DNA from: Neoarius graeffei
Taxonomy: Eukaryota > Chordata > Actinopteri > Siluriformes > Ariidae
Reading direction: 5' to 3'
Length of the DNA: 64,000 nt
Assembly: GCF_027579695.1 (NCBI RefSeq)
Contig: NC_083574.1
Coordinates: 43,565,559 to 43,629,558, forward strand
The notes below the pieces were generated by a model, which was not told where the DNA came from, did not search any database, and saw only the letters and a program-made list of their open reading frames with translations. Made by a program: the position numbers and the translations under genes. Below, one piece after another: positions 44,150 through 56,060 of this stretch (position 1 is the first letter of the stretch; each line of letters begins with the position of its first letter).

Positions 44150-44504
44150 ACCTTGCATGTCCATGAACTTATCCAATTAGCCAATCATGTGGCAGCAGTG
44201 CAGTGTGTAACATCATGCAGATATACTGTAGGGGGGAAAGTGATATCAGACTGTGGCACGGTTGCTGGTGCCAGACTTACTTGTTTGAGTGTTTCAGAAA
44301 TTGCTGGGATTTTCACACATAGAGTTTATACTAAATGTTGTGAGGAAAAAAAAACAACAACATCCAAACCTTGGGGCAGAAGAGCAGAAGACTACATCAA
44401 GTATCACTCCTGTCAGCCATGAATCAGTATCTGAGGCTACAGTGGGCAGAGACTCACCGAAACTGGACAGTTAAAGACTGGGAAAAAAGACCAGGTGACA
44501 TTTC
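44150..44504 (+). repeat. Continuation of the split Tc1 element
   Basis: ccaatcatgtggcagcagtg, gttgctggtgccagacttac, gagtgtttcagaaattgctg and cagtgggcagagactcaccg are transposase N-terminal coding blocks of the Tc1 family at 59347. It is worn and interrupted by a piggyBac derivative at its right end. Confidence 0.75.
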
Positions 44505-45616
44505 TTCATTCTGTGTGGTGTTCGTATTTTTGTTACTCAGCCAGTGTTCGTGGGTCTGGTGGACCCGCTGCATTTTGGTGCTTTAAATTCAACAGAATCA
44601 AACAATTTTACATGAAATACTTAATAGATGGTTACTTCACCCCAATTACAAGCAACATAAACAGCATATATGGTTAATATTTGCCCTTTACCTTTGTTAG
44701 ATTACATTTATTTAAAAAAAAAAAGTGCTACACGTTTTTTGTTTGTTTTTTAATAAAATATAATTTTACAAAAAGAAAATCAATTACAGTCAAGATATGA
44801 GTGGGGAAAAAAGATGTTTATCTTCAAATTTACAAATGAAGCAAGGTTTTCCATAACAACTGATTTTTATTTCTTTGAATTTCATTAGAAATTTAACCCA
44901 TTCAGTTCAGTTTACACAACACAAGCTGAACACATACACTAACCATGTCAGTCTATACAACACATCATCCCCATGCTCGTCTTCGTTCTGGGACTGGCTG
45001 ATGCTCCATCTCATCCTCTTCTTCAAAGTCACTGTCAGACTCTGAATTTTCAGAAATGTGATCCTCATGTTCTGAAACGTCTTCCTCTACATCATCATCA
45101 AACGCTTCTCTCTCTTCCAAAATCATTTGCAAGGCCATCTGAGCAGAGAATCTTTTGGCCATCTTGATCAGTTGTGATAAGGAGCCACATTGGAAAAGCT
45201 ATATTTATTGTGTCCCGCCCCCAATTTATGGGAACTTCTGTCTTGGTTCCCGCAAGACAGAGGGTAAAATGTGTTGGAATGTGAGAGCAGACAGGTGTCG
45301 CTGCTTGAATGGCAGGGGCAGAAAAACAAAACTTACACACACACACTAATAGCAGGCCCGGACAGGAGGAGGACAGAGTGAAGGTACACACTTTTATTAG
45401 CCCCGGGTCCAGTGGACCCGAACATCCTGTATGTAATATAAATGTGGGGGGGGGCTGTACAGTGTGTGGTCATCGAAAATGTGTTCTGATATATGTTCTT
45501 CACAGAAAATGAGCCAAAGGCCAATGAGTCTGAGTTTGAAAAAATAATTAATCATATCATCGTTCCTTTGATAAAAAATGAAAACGGGTCCCACAGACCC
45601 GAACACCATACAAGGG
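44505..45616 (-). mobile_element. piggyBac-type element, internally deleted
   Basis: The right end reads acaccatacaaggg then TTAA (45617-45620), the complement of TTAA-ccctt ends of piggyBac. The left end, near 44512, keeps gtgtggtgttcg but the TTAA is lost. Palindromic gggtctggtggaccc-type repeats lie near both ends (44552, 45406, 45589). A transposase N-terminus is at 44965-45162. Most of the transposase is missing. Confidence 0.75.
44965..45162 (-). pseudogene. piggyBac transposase N-terminus
   Basis: The 65-codon frame reads MAKRFSAQMALQMILEEREA, then a strongly acidic stretch EDVSEHEDHISENSESDSDF and EEEDEMEHQPVPERRRAWG. A short basic/hydrophobic start followed by an acidic serine-rich region is the usual N-terminus of piggyBac transposases; the start resembles RRFSAEEAL-type starts. 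The DDD catalytic core and the C-terminal cysteine-rich domain are absent. Transposases of this family have about 550-600 residues. Confidence 0.75.
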
Positions 45617-45620
45617 TTAA

Positions 45621-46734
45621 CTCTCTAGGAGAGAGAGCTAAAAGATGCCAGCTGGTGGTCATAGATATTTATACACCAATCTAAAATAGAGGCTTAGTGG
45701 TGCCTTTTTACTGGTAAGAGCAGCACAGTATTGCCAGGAGATATTCTACTGCATGTTAAGTTTGAAGATTTATGTTTTGTATTTGTATACTTTTCATGAT
45801 TCATTATATTGACACAGATCTTTCAAAGTTACAGAGTCTTAATAATATTTAATCTGATGCATACATCCAACATTTTTTTCAGATTACACATTTCTAAGAC
45901 TCACTAAACGTTGTCCAAGATGAAATACAGCATAATTTGCCACGATATGCTTTAAAACTTCCTGTATCCTTCTCTAAGCTTTATATTTTCCAGATATATG
46001 TGCTGCAGTAGATATGGCGTCTTTAGTCATTTGATCAGTGACAGCTACTTCGGAGTTCCTTTTGAAAAGCAATGAGCAACATGGGAAGATGGATGTAACG
46101 ATGGAGTCCATCAATCAGTGCTGACACTCTCCCAGTGAAACCAGCCCTCAGGACTAGCCACTTTCAGATGTTGAACCCCTGAGGTTCAACTAAAAAAAAA
46201 CACCTCTCCCTCTCTCAGTCCCACTGCCTTTCTTTGTGTCCTAACCTCTCATACATCATCTCTGTGCTGACCTCAATTACAACCTGAACGTAGGCATTAT
46301 TTGCTTGCTGTTCCCATGGTGAATATGACATTCAAGGGTCCATGTTGTTAACAGTCCTTTTACTAACCCACCCACCTCATTTTACAGGGATCCTCAAGCT
46401 TTCATAGGTCTGTAGTGCAGATCAGGTTTAACAGAGTGTGTGTCCTTCAGATCAGGGCAACTGGTTTTTACTGGGCATTGGATTGCTGTACAAGGCTCAT
46501 GAGTCTCACCTCGCCGTAGGAAAAACACAGCTGACAAAACCAGGACATTCTTCAGGTATTTTTGGACATGAATGGACTTGTAGGCATCTTGAAGAATGAG
46601 GTCTGAAGTTACAGTTTGGCAGTGTACACTGTGATATGGTGTTTGTAACCTTACAAAAAAAAGTTTACAATATACAGTTTTATACTTGGAGAGATGAACA
46701 GTATAAGGGACATGTTCAGAGATGAGTTAAGTAA
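45621..46734. other. Unannotated stretch
   Basis: No gene or repeat is recognised. Confidence 0.5.
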
Positions 46735-46838
46735 TGAGTAGGGATGTAACCAAATATGAACATATTATAGACCCCTTCGCATGTTTGTAAACAAACCGAC
46801 CGTTGCCAGGATGTGTGCGGAGCCTGGACTCAGAAACA

Positions 46839-47186
46839 ATGGCGCTGCCCATAGACCGGCATTATGAGCTGTCAGATTATGCCAAACAATTGTCATTACA
46901 AGATCGAGAATGCTACATAAATAAGTTAACTCTAACAAGTGGACATCGCCTACCGGATCCGTATTTAATTAAAGAGTGGACGGACGGTGTTAGTAAGTTC
47001 CCTGGTATACGATGACCAGATATATACTCGTACCTTATTGACAAGACTTCAGTGTACACCCACGAAAAACTTCGTGCCTACAAGTCTTTAGACGCATATG
47101 ATTATGTTATGATGGCACAAAATCTGGACTGCTTGAGTCAAGCGAGACCTCTCCTACAAACAAAATTGCATGCGAAGCTAAGTTAA
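46839..47186 (+). pseudogene. N-terminus of an ISL2EU-type accessory protein (SWIM/YqaJ-like)
   Basis: It starts MALPIDRHYELSDYAKQLSL, then INKLTLTSGHRLPDPYLIKE and WTDGVSKFPGIR. After an in-frame TGA at 47013, where relatives have tryptophan, comes PDIYSYLIDKTSVYTHEKLR and AYKSLDAYDYVMMAQ. It closes at 47186. This start is familiar from multi-copy fish proteins with SWIM zinc-finger and YqaJ exonuclease domains, but neither domain is in this fragment, so the link is from memory. The TGG-to-TGA change marks it as dead. Confidence 0.6.
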
Positions 47187-47323
47187 CATGCTAACAATAT
47201 TCATTACATTGTGTAACTATGACCCAGCTAATCAGACAAACGTTACCAAAGTATTTTGCTACATCAATAAACGAAGACTAGAAAGAATAAAAAAGAAAGA
47301 TTTAATAAATAGCCTGATCTTAC

Positions 47324-47513
47324 CTGTGATGAAGTGGGCGCTGCAAACCCACGCATTTTTGATAGTGCTTTCATCCCAGTCTACACGTTTGATGGCTTGT
47401 AGCCATAGACGTCGGCGATTTTTTTGGAATGGGTGAGATCCTGCTGGAATTCTGAACATTTTAACCCCATCACTGCTACGATTCTGACACCCGACAACAC
47501 AACAACTAGGCAT
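47324..47513 (-). pseudogene. THAP-domain exon of an ISL2EU-type transposase
   Basis: Starting at ATG 47513: MPSCCVVGCQNRSSDGVKMF, RIPAGSHPFQKNRRRLWLQA, IKRVDWDESTIKNAWVCSAH and FITG. This fits the THAP zinc finger, C..G-C then about 47 residues to C..H (VVGC and VCSAHF); the conserved tryptophan and FP-like RIP positions are present. THAP binds the element's own ends in several transposase families. The exon ends in CACAG followed by gtaagat at 47323, a good splice donor, so the rest of the protein was spliced on from exons now deleted. The domain itself has no stop. Confidence 0.85.
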
Positions 47514-48145
47514 TTCTTCCAAATATTTCTTCTCGTCTCTACCGTCGCTGAGTCTTTTTTGGGTCCAGGCTGCGTGCGCAATTTCCTCTTACGTATGAAT
47601 GACGTTTACTGCGAAGGGGTCTATTGGGAATTAACATATAACGCGTTCTAAACAGATACAAATACAGATATGAACAGGAGGTGCACTGTTTGGTTGGTTG
47701 GTTAATTGATTTTTATACAGCTAGTTTGAAGGATCCACAGGGCATCTGGCTGAGATTTGCGACTGGGATCACACATGCAGGAAGGTTTTATGTTCATGTG
47801 GGCATGAACAAGTGGTCAATTATGAAGCTTAAGATCCAAACAAGGCCAAAGTCAGTAACCTGCAGCGAAGTGTGATGCAGTTACATCATTCATTCTTTCA
47901 TCCCTAGTAACTGGCTAATCAGGGTCATGGTGGTTTAAATTAGGCTCCATGTTTGTTTATATTTTGGTGAATAATACCAGTTAAATTTGTTAGAGTAACT
48001 GTGACAAGAAATAACCTAAAAAATAAACATTTAGTTGAGAGCAATTATGAACTTGAATGATGCAGCTGAGGTAGAGGAACTGTCAGAACCGTCAGAGATT
48101 TCTACTTCAGTTTTTTTTCTTTTTTTCCCTCCAGTGTGTGTAAGT

Positions 48146-48922
48146 AAGTAAATAAGCAAATGCTTTTGATTTATAGGACACACCTACATCAGTTTTCATC
48201 AGAATACCAATATGGATATTGGAGCACTAAGCAGATATAGATAATAGCAGTTCACTCCCCCCATAGTGTATATATGACTTTATACTTGGAGAAATATACA
48301 TGAAGGGTTTCGAAGTTGAGTTATGCACATGTAGTGAGGAGATACCGTAATACATGTTAGGATTTAAGCCCTTTTTTAAAAGTAATATAGCTTAATCCAG
48401 GAGTAGTGTTATTATGTCCAGTTCAACTGTACATCAATTTGTTGTACTTACAATGTTTCTTCTTGAAACATAATTTGCATAATGTAAATACACAAAGAAA
48501 TTGTGACATGGCATATGATGAAAATACAGTGTACACAGAGAAGATAGGAGGAGAAGGAATTTTAATATTTGTTATGACCGAATTTTATATGGCACATGGG
48601 CACAATACGCCGCCCTCTGTCTCTGCACATTACAATTACATCTCCACAATTTTGTATCCCCTTGTCACATTAAATTGTGCATCTACTTTACTATGTCAGC
48701 ACATAGATAAAAAAAAATGCTCCTAAGTTGCCAAGTAAGCTGTTTGTTTACTGTTAGATGTGTTCATAAAAATGTGGTTCTGAAATTTATTTCTGAGTAT
48801 ACTGATATTCTGAATATACTGCTATACTGAATATTCATGTCTAGTTATATATTAGATAAACATTAAATGCTATTTGGTCCATATGTAAGCATAAGCAAGG
48901 TTTTAATCCAGTATACTATCTA
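48146..48922. other. Unannotated stretch
   Basis: No gene or repeat is recognised. A 106-codon frame at 48406-48726 has no motif I recognise. Confidence 0.45.
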
Positions 48923-48923
48923 C

Positions 48924-49935
<1,012 letters not shown>

Positions 49936-50100
49936 CCTTTTGTCTAATTCATACTAAGTTGTTATACCATGCAGGCATTTTGCCACCACTTGTTTATAAA
50001 CGTGCGAAAATACAAGTGATGACTTTATTCATAAAACTATATTTAAAAAATATACGATTTCCAACACAAGTAATCCCACAGCAAAGGCTGGCTTTCTTCT

Positions 50101-50462
50101 CATCTCATCATCTCTAGCCGCTTTATCCTTCTACAGGGTCGCAGGCAAGCTGGAGCCTATCCCAGCTGACTACAGGCGAAAGGCGGGGTACACCCTGGAC
50201 AAGTCGCCAGGTCATCACAGGGCTGACACATAGACAGAGACAACCATTCACACTCACATTCACACCTACGGTCAATTTAGAGTCACCAGTTAACCTAACC
50301 TGCATGTCTTTGGACTGTGGGGGAAACCGGAGCACCCGGAGGAAACCCACACAGGGAGAACATACAAACTCCGCACAGAAAGGTCCTCGCCGGCCACAGG
50401 GCTCGACCCCGGACCTTCTTGCTGTGAGGCAACAGCGCTAACCACTACACCACCGTGCCACC
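50101..50462 (-). mobile_element. V-SINE, full length, gagat-type tail
   Basis: It runs from catctcatcatctctagccg to gtgccacc and is well preserved. A 13-bp duplication, ctggctttcttct, lies at 50088-50100 and 50463-50475. Confidence 0.96.
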
Positions 50463-50475
50463 CTGGCTTTCTTCT

Positions 50476-51180
50476 CTCAGTTGAAAAAGGACTAAGAAAT
50501 TCTGTTCACTCTTGCAGTATCTTAAATTTTGCTTTTAAGTGTTGCTTACTTCTGGGTAAACATGGTCACTAATAAGTAAGTGGGAAGCATGGTAATACTG
50601 TATTACTTCAAATTTGTAAACTATTTACTTATAAGTATAATTTCTGCCCCAAAAGTAGTCTCAAGTAGGTATAGAGTCTGTGCAGTTTGTGAATATACCG
50701 TAGGTGTGGCGCCATGTGATGGACTGGCATCACATCCAGAGTATTTTCCCACCCTGCCCAGGAAAATGTGGTTACTGAAGATGAACAATAAATAAGAGTA
50801 CATTCACAGTAATCTATACTGTTATGACCAAGCCCTCTAGAGATATCTTGGTGTGAATAAAAGTTGCATGCCATGCTTCTCTGTTGTGGGCTCATATGGC
50901 CTCACACTGCAGCGACTGTTAAATGTGTTTATTTGTTTTTAATCACCACATTTGTTTAAAGTGCCCTTGTACTATACCCAAGTTAATTGACAGAATCTGG
51001 GCTCCCTTACTGTTTATTACAATTTGCCTTTGATAGAATTAACAGGAAATGCTTCTTAACCAACTTCTGGTTTAAGCATTTCTTTTATGTGAAAGATATG
51101 AACCTTCAAAAGCATGGTTTTAATAAGTGATATAAAGTTATTTTATTTAAACCATTAACAGTTTCATGCATGTGTGAATA
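50476..51180. other. Unannotated stretch with an old SINE tail
   Basis: gccatgtgatggactggcat to tggttactgaagatgaac (about 50709-50787) is the 3' end of the worn SINE family. Otherwise nothing is recognised. Confidence 0.5.
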
Positions 51181-51189
51181 AACACAACG

Positions 51190-51803
51190 GATGGAAGAAC
51201 ACATTTTTCTAGCATGACAATGCCCCTGTGCACAAAGCAAGGTCTGTGATGACATGATTTGGCAAGTTTGAAGAATTCAACTGGCCTGCACAGAGCCAGA
51301 ACTTCAACCCCACTGAACACCTTTGGGATGAATTAGAATGCCAACTGTGTCCCAGGCTGGCTCACTCAACATCAACGCCTGATCTCACTAATGCTTTTGT
51401 GTCTGAATGATCACAAATCGGGGCGGCACGGTGGTGTTGTGGTTAGCACGGTTGCCTCACAGCAAGAAAGTCCTGGGTTCGAGCCCAGGAGCCTTTTATG
51501 TGTGGAGTTTGCATGTTCTCCCCGTGTCTGGGTGGGTTTCCTCCGGGTGCTCCGGTTTCCCCCACAGTCCAAAGGCATGCAGGTTAGGCTAATTGGTGGC
51601 TCTAAATTGACCATAGGTGTGAGTGTGAATGGTTGTTTGTCTCTGTGTGTCAGCCTTGCCATGACCTGGCGACTTGTCCAGGGTGTACCCTGCCTCTCGC
51701 CCATAGTCAGCTGGGATAGGCTCCAGCTTGCCTGCGACCCTGTAGAACAGGATAAGTGGCTACAGATAATGGATGGATGATCACAAATCCTTGTAGCCAC
51801 ACT
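51190..51803 (+). repeat. Tc1 transposase C-terminal remnant, part 1
   Basis: catgacaatgcccctgtgca (DNAPVHKA), gaattcaactggcctgcaca (FNWPAQ), aacttcaaccccactgaaca and cctttgggatgaattagaat (NPTEHLWDELE) are the second aspartate and glutamate regions of a Tc1 transposase. Part 2 continues after an insertion, at 52217. A SINE interrupts part 1 at 51420. Confidence 0.78.
51420..51776 (+). mobile_element. V-SINE, near full length, ggat-type tail
   Basis: The head to tail order is complete, with a short deletion after gggttcgagcccaggagcc. A 13-bp duplication, atgatcacaaatc, lies at 51407-51419 and 51777-51789. Confidence 0.96.
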
Positions 51804-52216
51804 CGGTCAGGATGCAGGGGAGGGCAGGGAGAAGCAAACTGCAGACTGAGCCAAAACGAAAAGCAGGAATCGTAGTCAGAGTAACAGGCTGAGGTTGGTC
51901 GATCGGCAAACAGGATAACGCAGAGACAACAATAGAGCGAGGTCGGAGACTGAACGTAGATAACGGTCTAAACACGTGAAGTCAAGCAGAAAGTAAATGG
52001 CTCAGTAAAATTCGGCACGGAAACACTAAATGATACTTCACGACGTGAGTCTGTGAGAGCTGGGCTTAAGTATGCAAGGTGATTGCTGAGGAACAAGAGA
52101 CAGGTGCAATTAGTAATCAGGTGACAGAGGGCGCTGTGACTCTTGGATGTTGTAGTCCAGAGCAGCCATGTTTGGAGGCTGTTCCGAGCTTGTGTTTTCA
52201 ATGCCGTAACTGACAC
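51804..52216 (-). mobile_element. Probable solo LTR, family B
   Basis: It interrupts the Tc1 transposase remnant: cacactc on the left and acgctcc on the right belong to the same host block. On the minus strand it begins gtcagttacggcattg, has a catacttaagcccag promoter-like box and ends near tgcatcctgacc. The size suits an LTR. Exact termini and TSD are not certain. Confidence 0.5.
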
Positions 52217-52362
52217 GCTCCAGAATCTAGTGATATACCGTCCCAGAAGAGTGAAGGTTATTATAACAACAAAAGGAGACTAAATGGGATGTTTAAAAAA
52301 AAAAGCATATATGAGTGAGATGGTCAGGTGTCCACAAACTTTTAGCCATCTAGTATATATTG
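52217..52362 (+). repeat. Tc1 remnant, part 2
   Basis: cgtcccagaagagtgaaggt and gatggtcaggtgtccacaaa then cttttagccat are the last codons and right terminus of the same Tc1. Confidence 0.78.
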
Positions 52363-52429
52363 CCAATATATTGCTTCATGAATAGTTCAAGTTATAATCG
52401 TCAAAGTAGTCACTGCAGATTTGGTTTAA

Positions 52430-52630
52430 TTACCGGTACCTACCTGAGAAGGTTGTTTTCGCTTCAGTTTGTTTGTCTGTTCCCAACGTAACTCAAAAAG
52501 TAGTGAACGGATTTTGATGAAATTTTGAGGAAAGGCGGACCATGGGCCAAGGAACAATTGGTTATATTTTGATGCAAATCCAAATATGTGGCTTGGTGGA
52601 GGTATGCATTCTGCCAAGTATCCTTCTAGT
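52430..52630 (+). repeat. Dispersed repeat, gaacggattttgatgaaat type
   Basis: gtagtgaacggattttgatg, catgggccaaggaacaattg and gtggcttggtggaggtatgc match 40381-40575 in order. Confidence 0.75.
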
Positions 52631-53978
52631 TTGAACTATGGATTCCACCCTCATTATTTGTTAGGTTACCAAATAACAATGGATCCCGCACATTCTCCTT
52701 CTCTTTTCATGTTTTTTTTTTTTATTTTGTATGCAGCCATAAGACAGTAAATCTAGTTCATGAAATCATAATATGGAGCATAGGCTGGTATTTTATCATG
52801 CCTTTGATTCACAGCATTGTTGAATTAATAAAATATTGTCACTTTTTTCTTAATTTGATGTGATGTTTTTGTTAATTTGATACTCTTTTTACACTCATTT
52901 GATAAGTACAGGGTAACCAGTTAGTCATCTGCTACACTTACAGCTCACGTTAAGTGTTGTTCATAATTTTATTCATAAAACATTTACTTATCAAAATATG
53001 CAATGTCTCATATGAAGATGTCCTCCAATGTCATTCATGTGAAAAAAAATCTTTTTCATGGACTTTAAAGGGATGATACTGATAATTAATTAGTGAATTA
53101 ATTAAGAAATTTTTTGCATTTAATATTTGTCTTGACAATGACATTTCGTAGTCAAGGTCAGAATAATACACAATAGACTTTTTTTTTTTTTTGCTGTTGC
53201 ACTCAATAAAGCTTGATCGGGTGTTTTATCAGGCTGCTGATCTTGTGCTGAAAATGAAGGATGTTGAGAATAATTTGCTTCATAATCACTGCTTCACAAG
53301 AAGCGGTAGGCTGGAAAAAAGTGTAAAGAAATGCCAGCATGTGGCCTTTTTTTTTACACATTTCACGCACCTCGTTCTCCTTTATTGTGTTCAACATGTT
53401 GAACTTCAATGATGCACACTCACTGTGCAGCCTATTATCTGTAGCTTTGCTAAGTGGTTCCTCACGGCTCTCCTGAATGAATTGTTTGTTTTATGCAAGT
53501 TGCACATGTCTCATCAGCATCATGCCTGTCTTTTTTTTTTTCATTTATCATTCAGTCAAAGTAATGTCACCATCACTCTTATGTCTATATTGTGCCATAT
53601 ATTTGGCCAATCTATCATCATGTGGTCATGTCCATTAACTTAATGCTTTTACCAGTAACACTTGTCATGAACAGGCGGCTGTTGTTCACAAACAGCAAAA
53701 TGTTAAAAACAGGGAAATACATGCTAAGCATGGAATTTAATATGTCTGAATTTATTTCAGAAGCCATTTTCCATCTGAAATGTCCCATTGAGCTTTGGAG
53801 TAGTAAAACTGAGGTAGCTTTAATACTGTTACTGCTGCCAGTTTTAGCACTTTTTAAATGCAAGATTTCTATTCTGATTAGTCCAGAACCACAGCAACCA
53901 CAGCACTCGTCCAGTCCAAACCGATAGGGATCCAAACCAAAGCCCTAAAATGGGACTGAATCCTGGATTCATTTACAT
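52631..53978. other. Unannotated stretch
   Basis: No gene or repeat is recognised. Frames of 73-111 codons near 53191-53927 overlap on both strands and have no motif I can name. Confidence 0.45.
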
Positions 53979-54002
53979 ATACAGTACTGTGCAAAAGTCA
54001 TA

Positions 54003-54056
<54 letters not shown>
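53979..54056. repeat. Tc1-like terminus plus (TA)n, left half
   Basis: tacagtactgtgcaaaagtc is a Tc1/mariner-type terminal motif. It runs into about 25 ta units, which stop where the Tc1 at 54057 begins and continue after it at 55665. Confidence 0.75.
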
Positions 54057-54060
<4 letters not shown>

Positions 54061-55657
54061 ACCCCGATTCCAAAAAAGTTGGGACAAAGTACAAATTGTA
54101 AATAAAAACGGAATGCAATGATGTGGAAGTTTCAAAATTCCATATTTTATTCAGAATAGAACATAGATGACATATCAAATGTTTAAACTGAGAAAATGTA
54201 TCATTTAAAGAGAAAAATTAGGTGATTTTAAATTTCATGACAACAACACATCTCAAAGTTGGGACAAGGCCATGTTTACCACTGTGAGACATCCACTTTT
54301 CTCTTTACAACAGTCTGTAAACATCTGGGGACTGAGGAGACAAGTTGCTCAAGTTTAGGGATAGGAATGTTCACCCATTCTTGTCTAATGTAGGATTCTA
54401 GTTGCTCAACTGTCTTAGGTCTTTTTTGTCGTATCTTCCGTTTTATGATGCGCCAAATGTTTTCTATGGGTGAAAGATCTGGACTGCAGGCTGGCCAGTT
54501 CAGTACCCAGACCCTTCTTCTACGCAGCCATGATGCTGTAATTGATGCAGTATGTGGTTTGGCATTGTCATGTTGGAAAATGCAAGGTCTTCCCTGAAAG
54601 AGACGTCGTCTGGATGGGAGCATATGTTGCTCTAGAACCTGGATATACCTTTCAGCATTGATGGTGTCTTTCCAGATGTGTAAGCTGCCCATGCCACATG
54701 CACTAATGCAACCCCATACCATCAGAGATGCAGACTTCTGAACTGAGCGCTGATAACAACTTGGGTCGTCCTTCTCCTCTTTAGTCCGAATGACACGGTG
54801 TCCCTGATTTCCATAAAGAACTTCAAATTTTTATTCGTCTGACCACAGAACAGTTTTCCACTTTGCCACAGTCCATTTTAAATGAGCCTTGGCCCAGAGA
54901 AGACTTCTGCGCTTCTGGATCATGTTTAGATACGGCTTCTTCTTTGAACTATAGAGTTTTAGCTGGCAACGGCGATGGTACGGTGAATTGTGTTCACAGA
55001 TAATGTTCTCTGGAAATATTCCTGAGCCCATTTTGTGATTTCCAATACATAAGCATGCCTGTATGTGATGCAGTGCCGTCTAAGGGCCCGAAGATCACGG
55101 GCACCCAGTATGGTTTTCCGGCTTTGACCCTTACGCACAGAGATTCTTCCAGATTCTCTGAATCTTTTGATGATATTATGCACTGTAGATGATGATATGT
55201 TCAAACTCTTTGCAATTTTACACTGTCAAACTCCTTTCTGATATTGCTCCACTATTTGTCGGCGCAGAATTAGGGGGATTAGTGATCCTCTTCCCATCTT
55301 TACTTCTGAGAGCCACTGCCACTCCAAGATGCTCTTTTTATACCCAGTCATGTTAATGGCCTATTGTCAATTGACCTAATGAGTTGCAGTTTGGTCCTCC
55401 AGCTGTTCCTTTTTTGTACCTTTAACTTTTCCAGCCTCTTATTGCCCCTGTCCCAACTTTTTTGAGATGTGTTGCTGTCATAAAATTTCAAATGAGCCAA
55501 TATTTGGCATGAAATTTCAAAATGTCTCACTTTCGACATTTGTTATGTTGTCTATGTTCTATTGTGAATACAATATCAGTTTCTGAGATTTGTAAATTAT
55601 TGCATTCCATTTTTATTTACAATTTGTACTTTGTCCCAACTTTTTTGGAATCGGGGT

Positions 55658-55664
<7 letters not shown>
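54057..55664 (-). mobile_element. Tc1 element inserted in a TA microsatellite
   Basis: Ends cacaaccccgattccaaaaa and ttggaatcggggttgtgtg are bounded by TA runs on both sides. It is 1,608 bp and closely similar throughout to the element at 30265-31870. Tc1 targets TA, so a TA microsatellite is a predictable target. Confidence 0.96.
54276..55297 (-). pseudogene. Tc1 transposase pseudogene (DD34E type)
   Basis: Start MGRGSLIPLILRRQIVEQYQ at 55297, MNISSSTVHNIIKRFRESGR (helix-turn-helix), [58 protein letters not shown] with the second aspartate, [20 protein letters not shown] with the glutamate, and the end KRKVDVSQW at 54276. The last 148 codons are intact. Two lesions remove function: a missing base near 54972 (acggcgatgg against acggcagatgg) and an extra base near 54830 in a T run. 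It lacks the IIKRKI stop of its sister copy. Confidence 0.94.

Positions 55665-55725
<61 letters not shown>
55665..55725. repeat. (TA)n microsatellite, right half
   Basis: About 29 ta units, continuing the array at 54006-54056 on the other side of the Tc1. Confidence 0.95.
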
Positions 55726-55727
<2 letters not shown>

Positions 55728-55785
55728 ATTTCCCCTGATCCACTTCCCATGGACTGAGAGGAATGAAACTTGGCACAGTTATTAG

Positions 55786-56060
55786 TCTTTCTCTACATAG
55801 GTACTACCAAGGTTGACACACTTCTCCCATTGCTTTATGCAGCTGTGAAGACCTCGCCTGTAGAAGTCTGCAGGTTGCACCAGAAGCTGATTTTCAGCGT
55901 GGCATGCTGACCAAAGGGGTCTGCCTCCTGCAAGACAACTCCCCGGTTCACAACTCGCATGTTACCCAGACGGAAGCATGGTCCTGCAGCTATGAAATCC
56001 TTCCTCACCCCTTACTCTCCCGACTTCGCACCATCTGACTTCCACCTTTCCCAACCATGA
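55786..56060. pseudogene. mariner (DD34D) transposase remnant, inverted halves
   Basis: The plus strand from about 55908 reads GVCLLQDNSPVHNSHVTQTE and then ILPHPLLSPDFAPSDFHLFP, the second aspartate and the PHPPYSPDLAPSDFHLFP-like block of mariners. The minus strand over 55786-55880 reads QPADFYRRGLHSCIKQWEKC and VNLGSTYVEKD, the C-terminal end of the same protein. In a normal gene the second piece follows the first on the same strand. Here it lies upstream in opposite orientation, so an internal inversion or foldback insertion has occurred. Confidence 0.8.

Larger units (their letters stand above)
46769..47622. mobile_element. ISL2EU-like element with two convergent gene remnants
   Basis: Perfect 13-bp inverted ends, agaccccttcgca, lie at both termini, with the dinucleotide at outside each (46767-46768 and 47623-47624). 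A plus-strand gene start and a minus-strand THAP-domain exon point towards each other. From memory, ISL2EU (PIF-related) elements carry a THAP-bearing DDE transposase and a second SWIM/YqaJ-type protein. At 854 bp this is a deletion derivative retaining the start of each. Confidence 0.8.
46735..48145. repeat. Unnamed dispersed repeat, copy 1 (split)
   Basis: aaccaaatatgaa at 46749, acatgcaggaaggtttt near 47775, gtttaaattaggct near 47933, gaacttgaatgatgcagctg at 48048 and gaggaactgtcag near 48076 match in order the copy at 57690-58085. An ISL2EU-like element at 46769-47622 sits inside this copy. Confidence 0.65.

Noticed and set aside
54276..54722. Functional 148-residue Tc1-derived protein
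   Set aside because: The frame is intact, but it is the C-terminal part of a frameshifted transposase without a DNA-binding domain or its own promoter, so I annotate it within the pseudogene.
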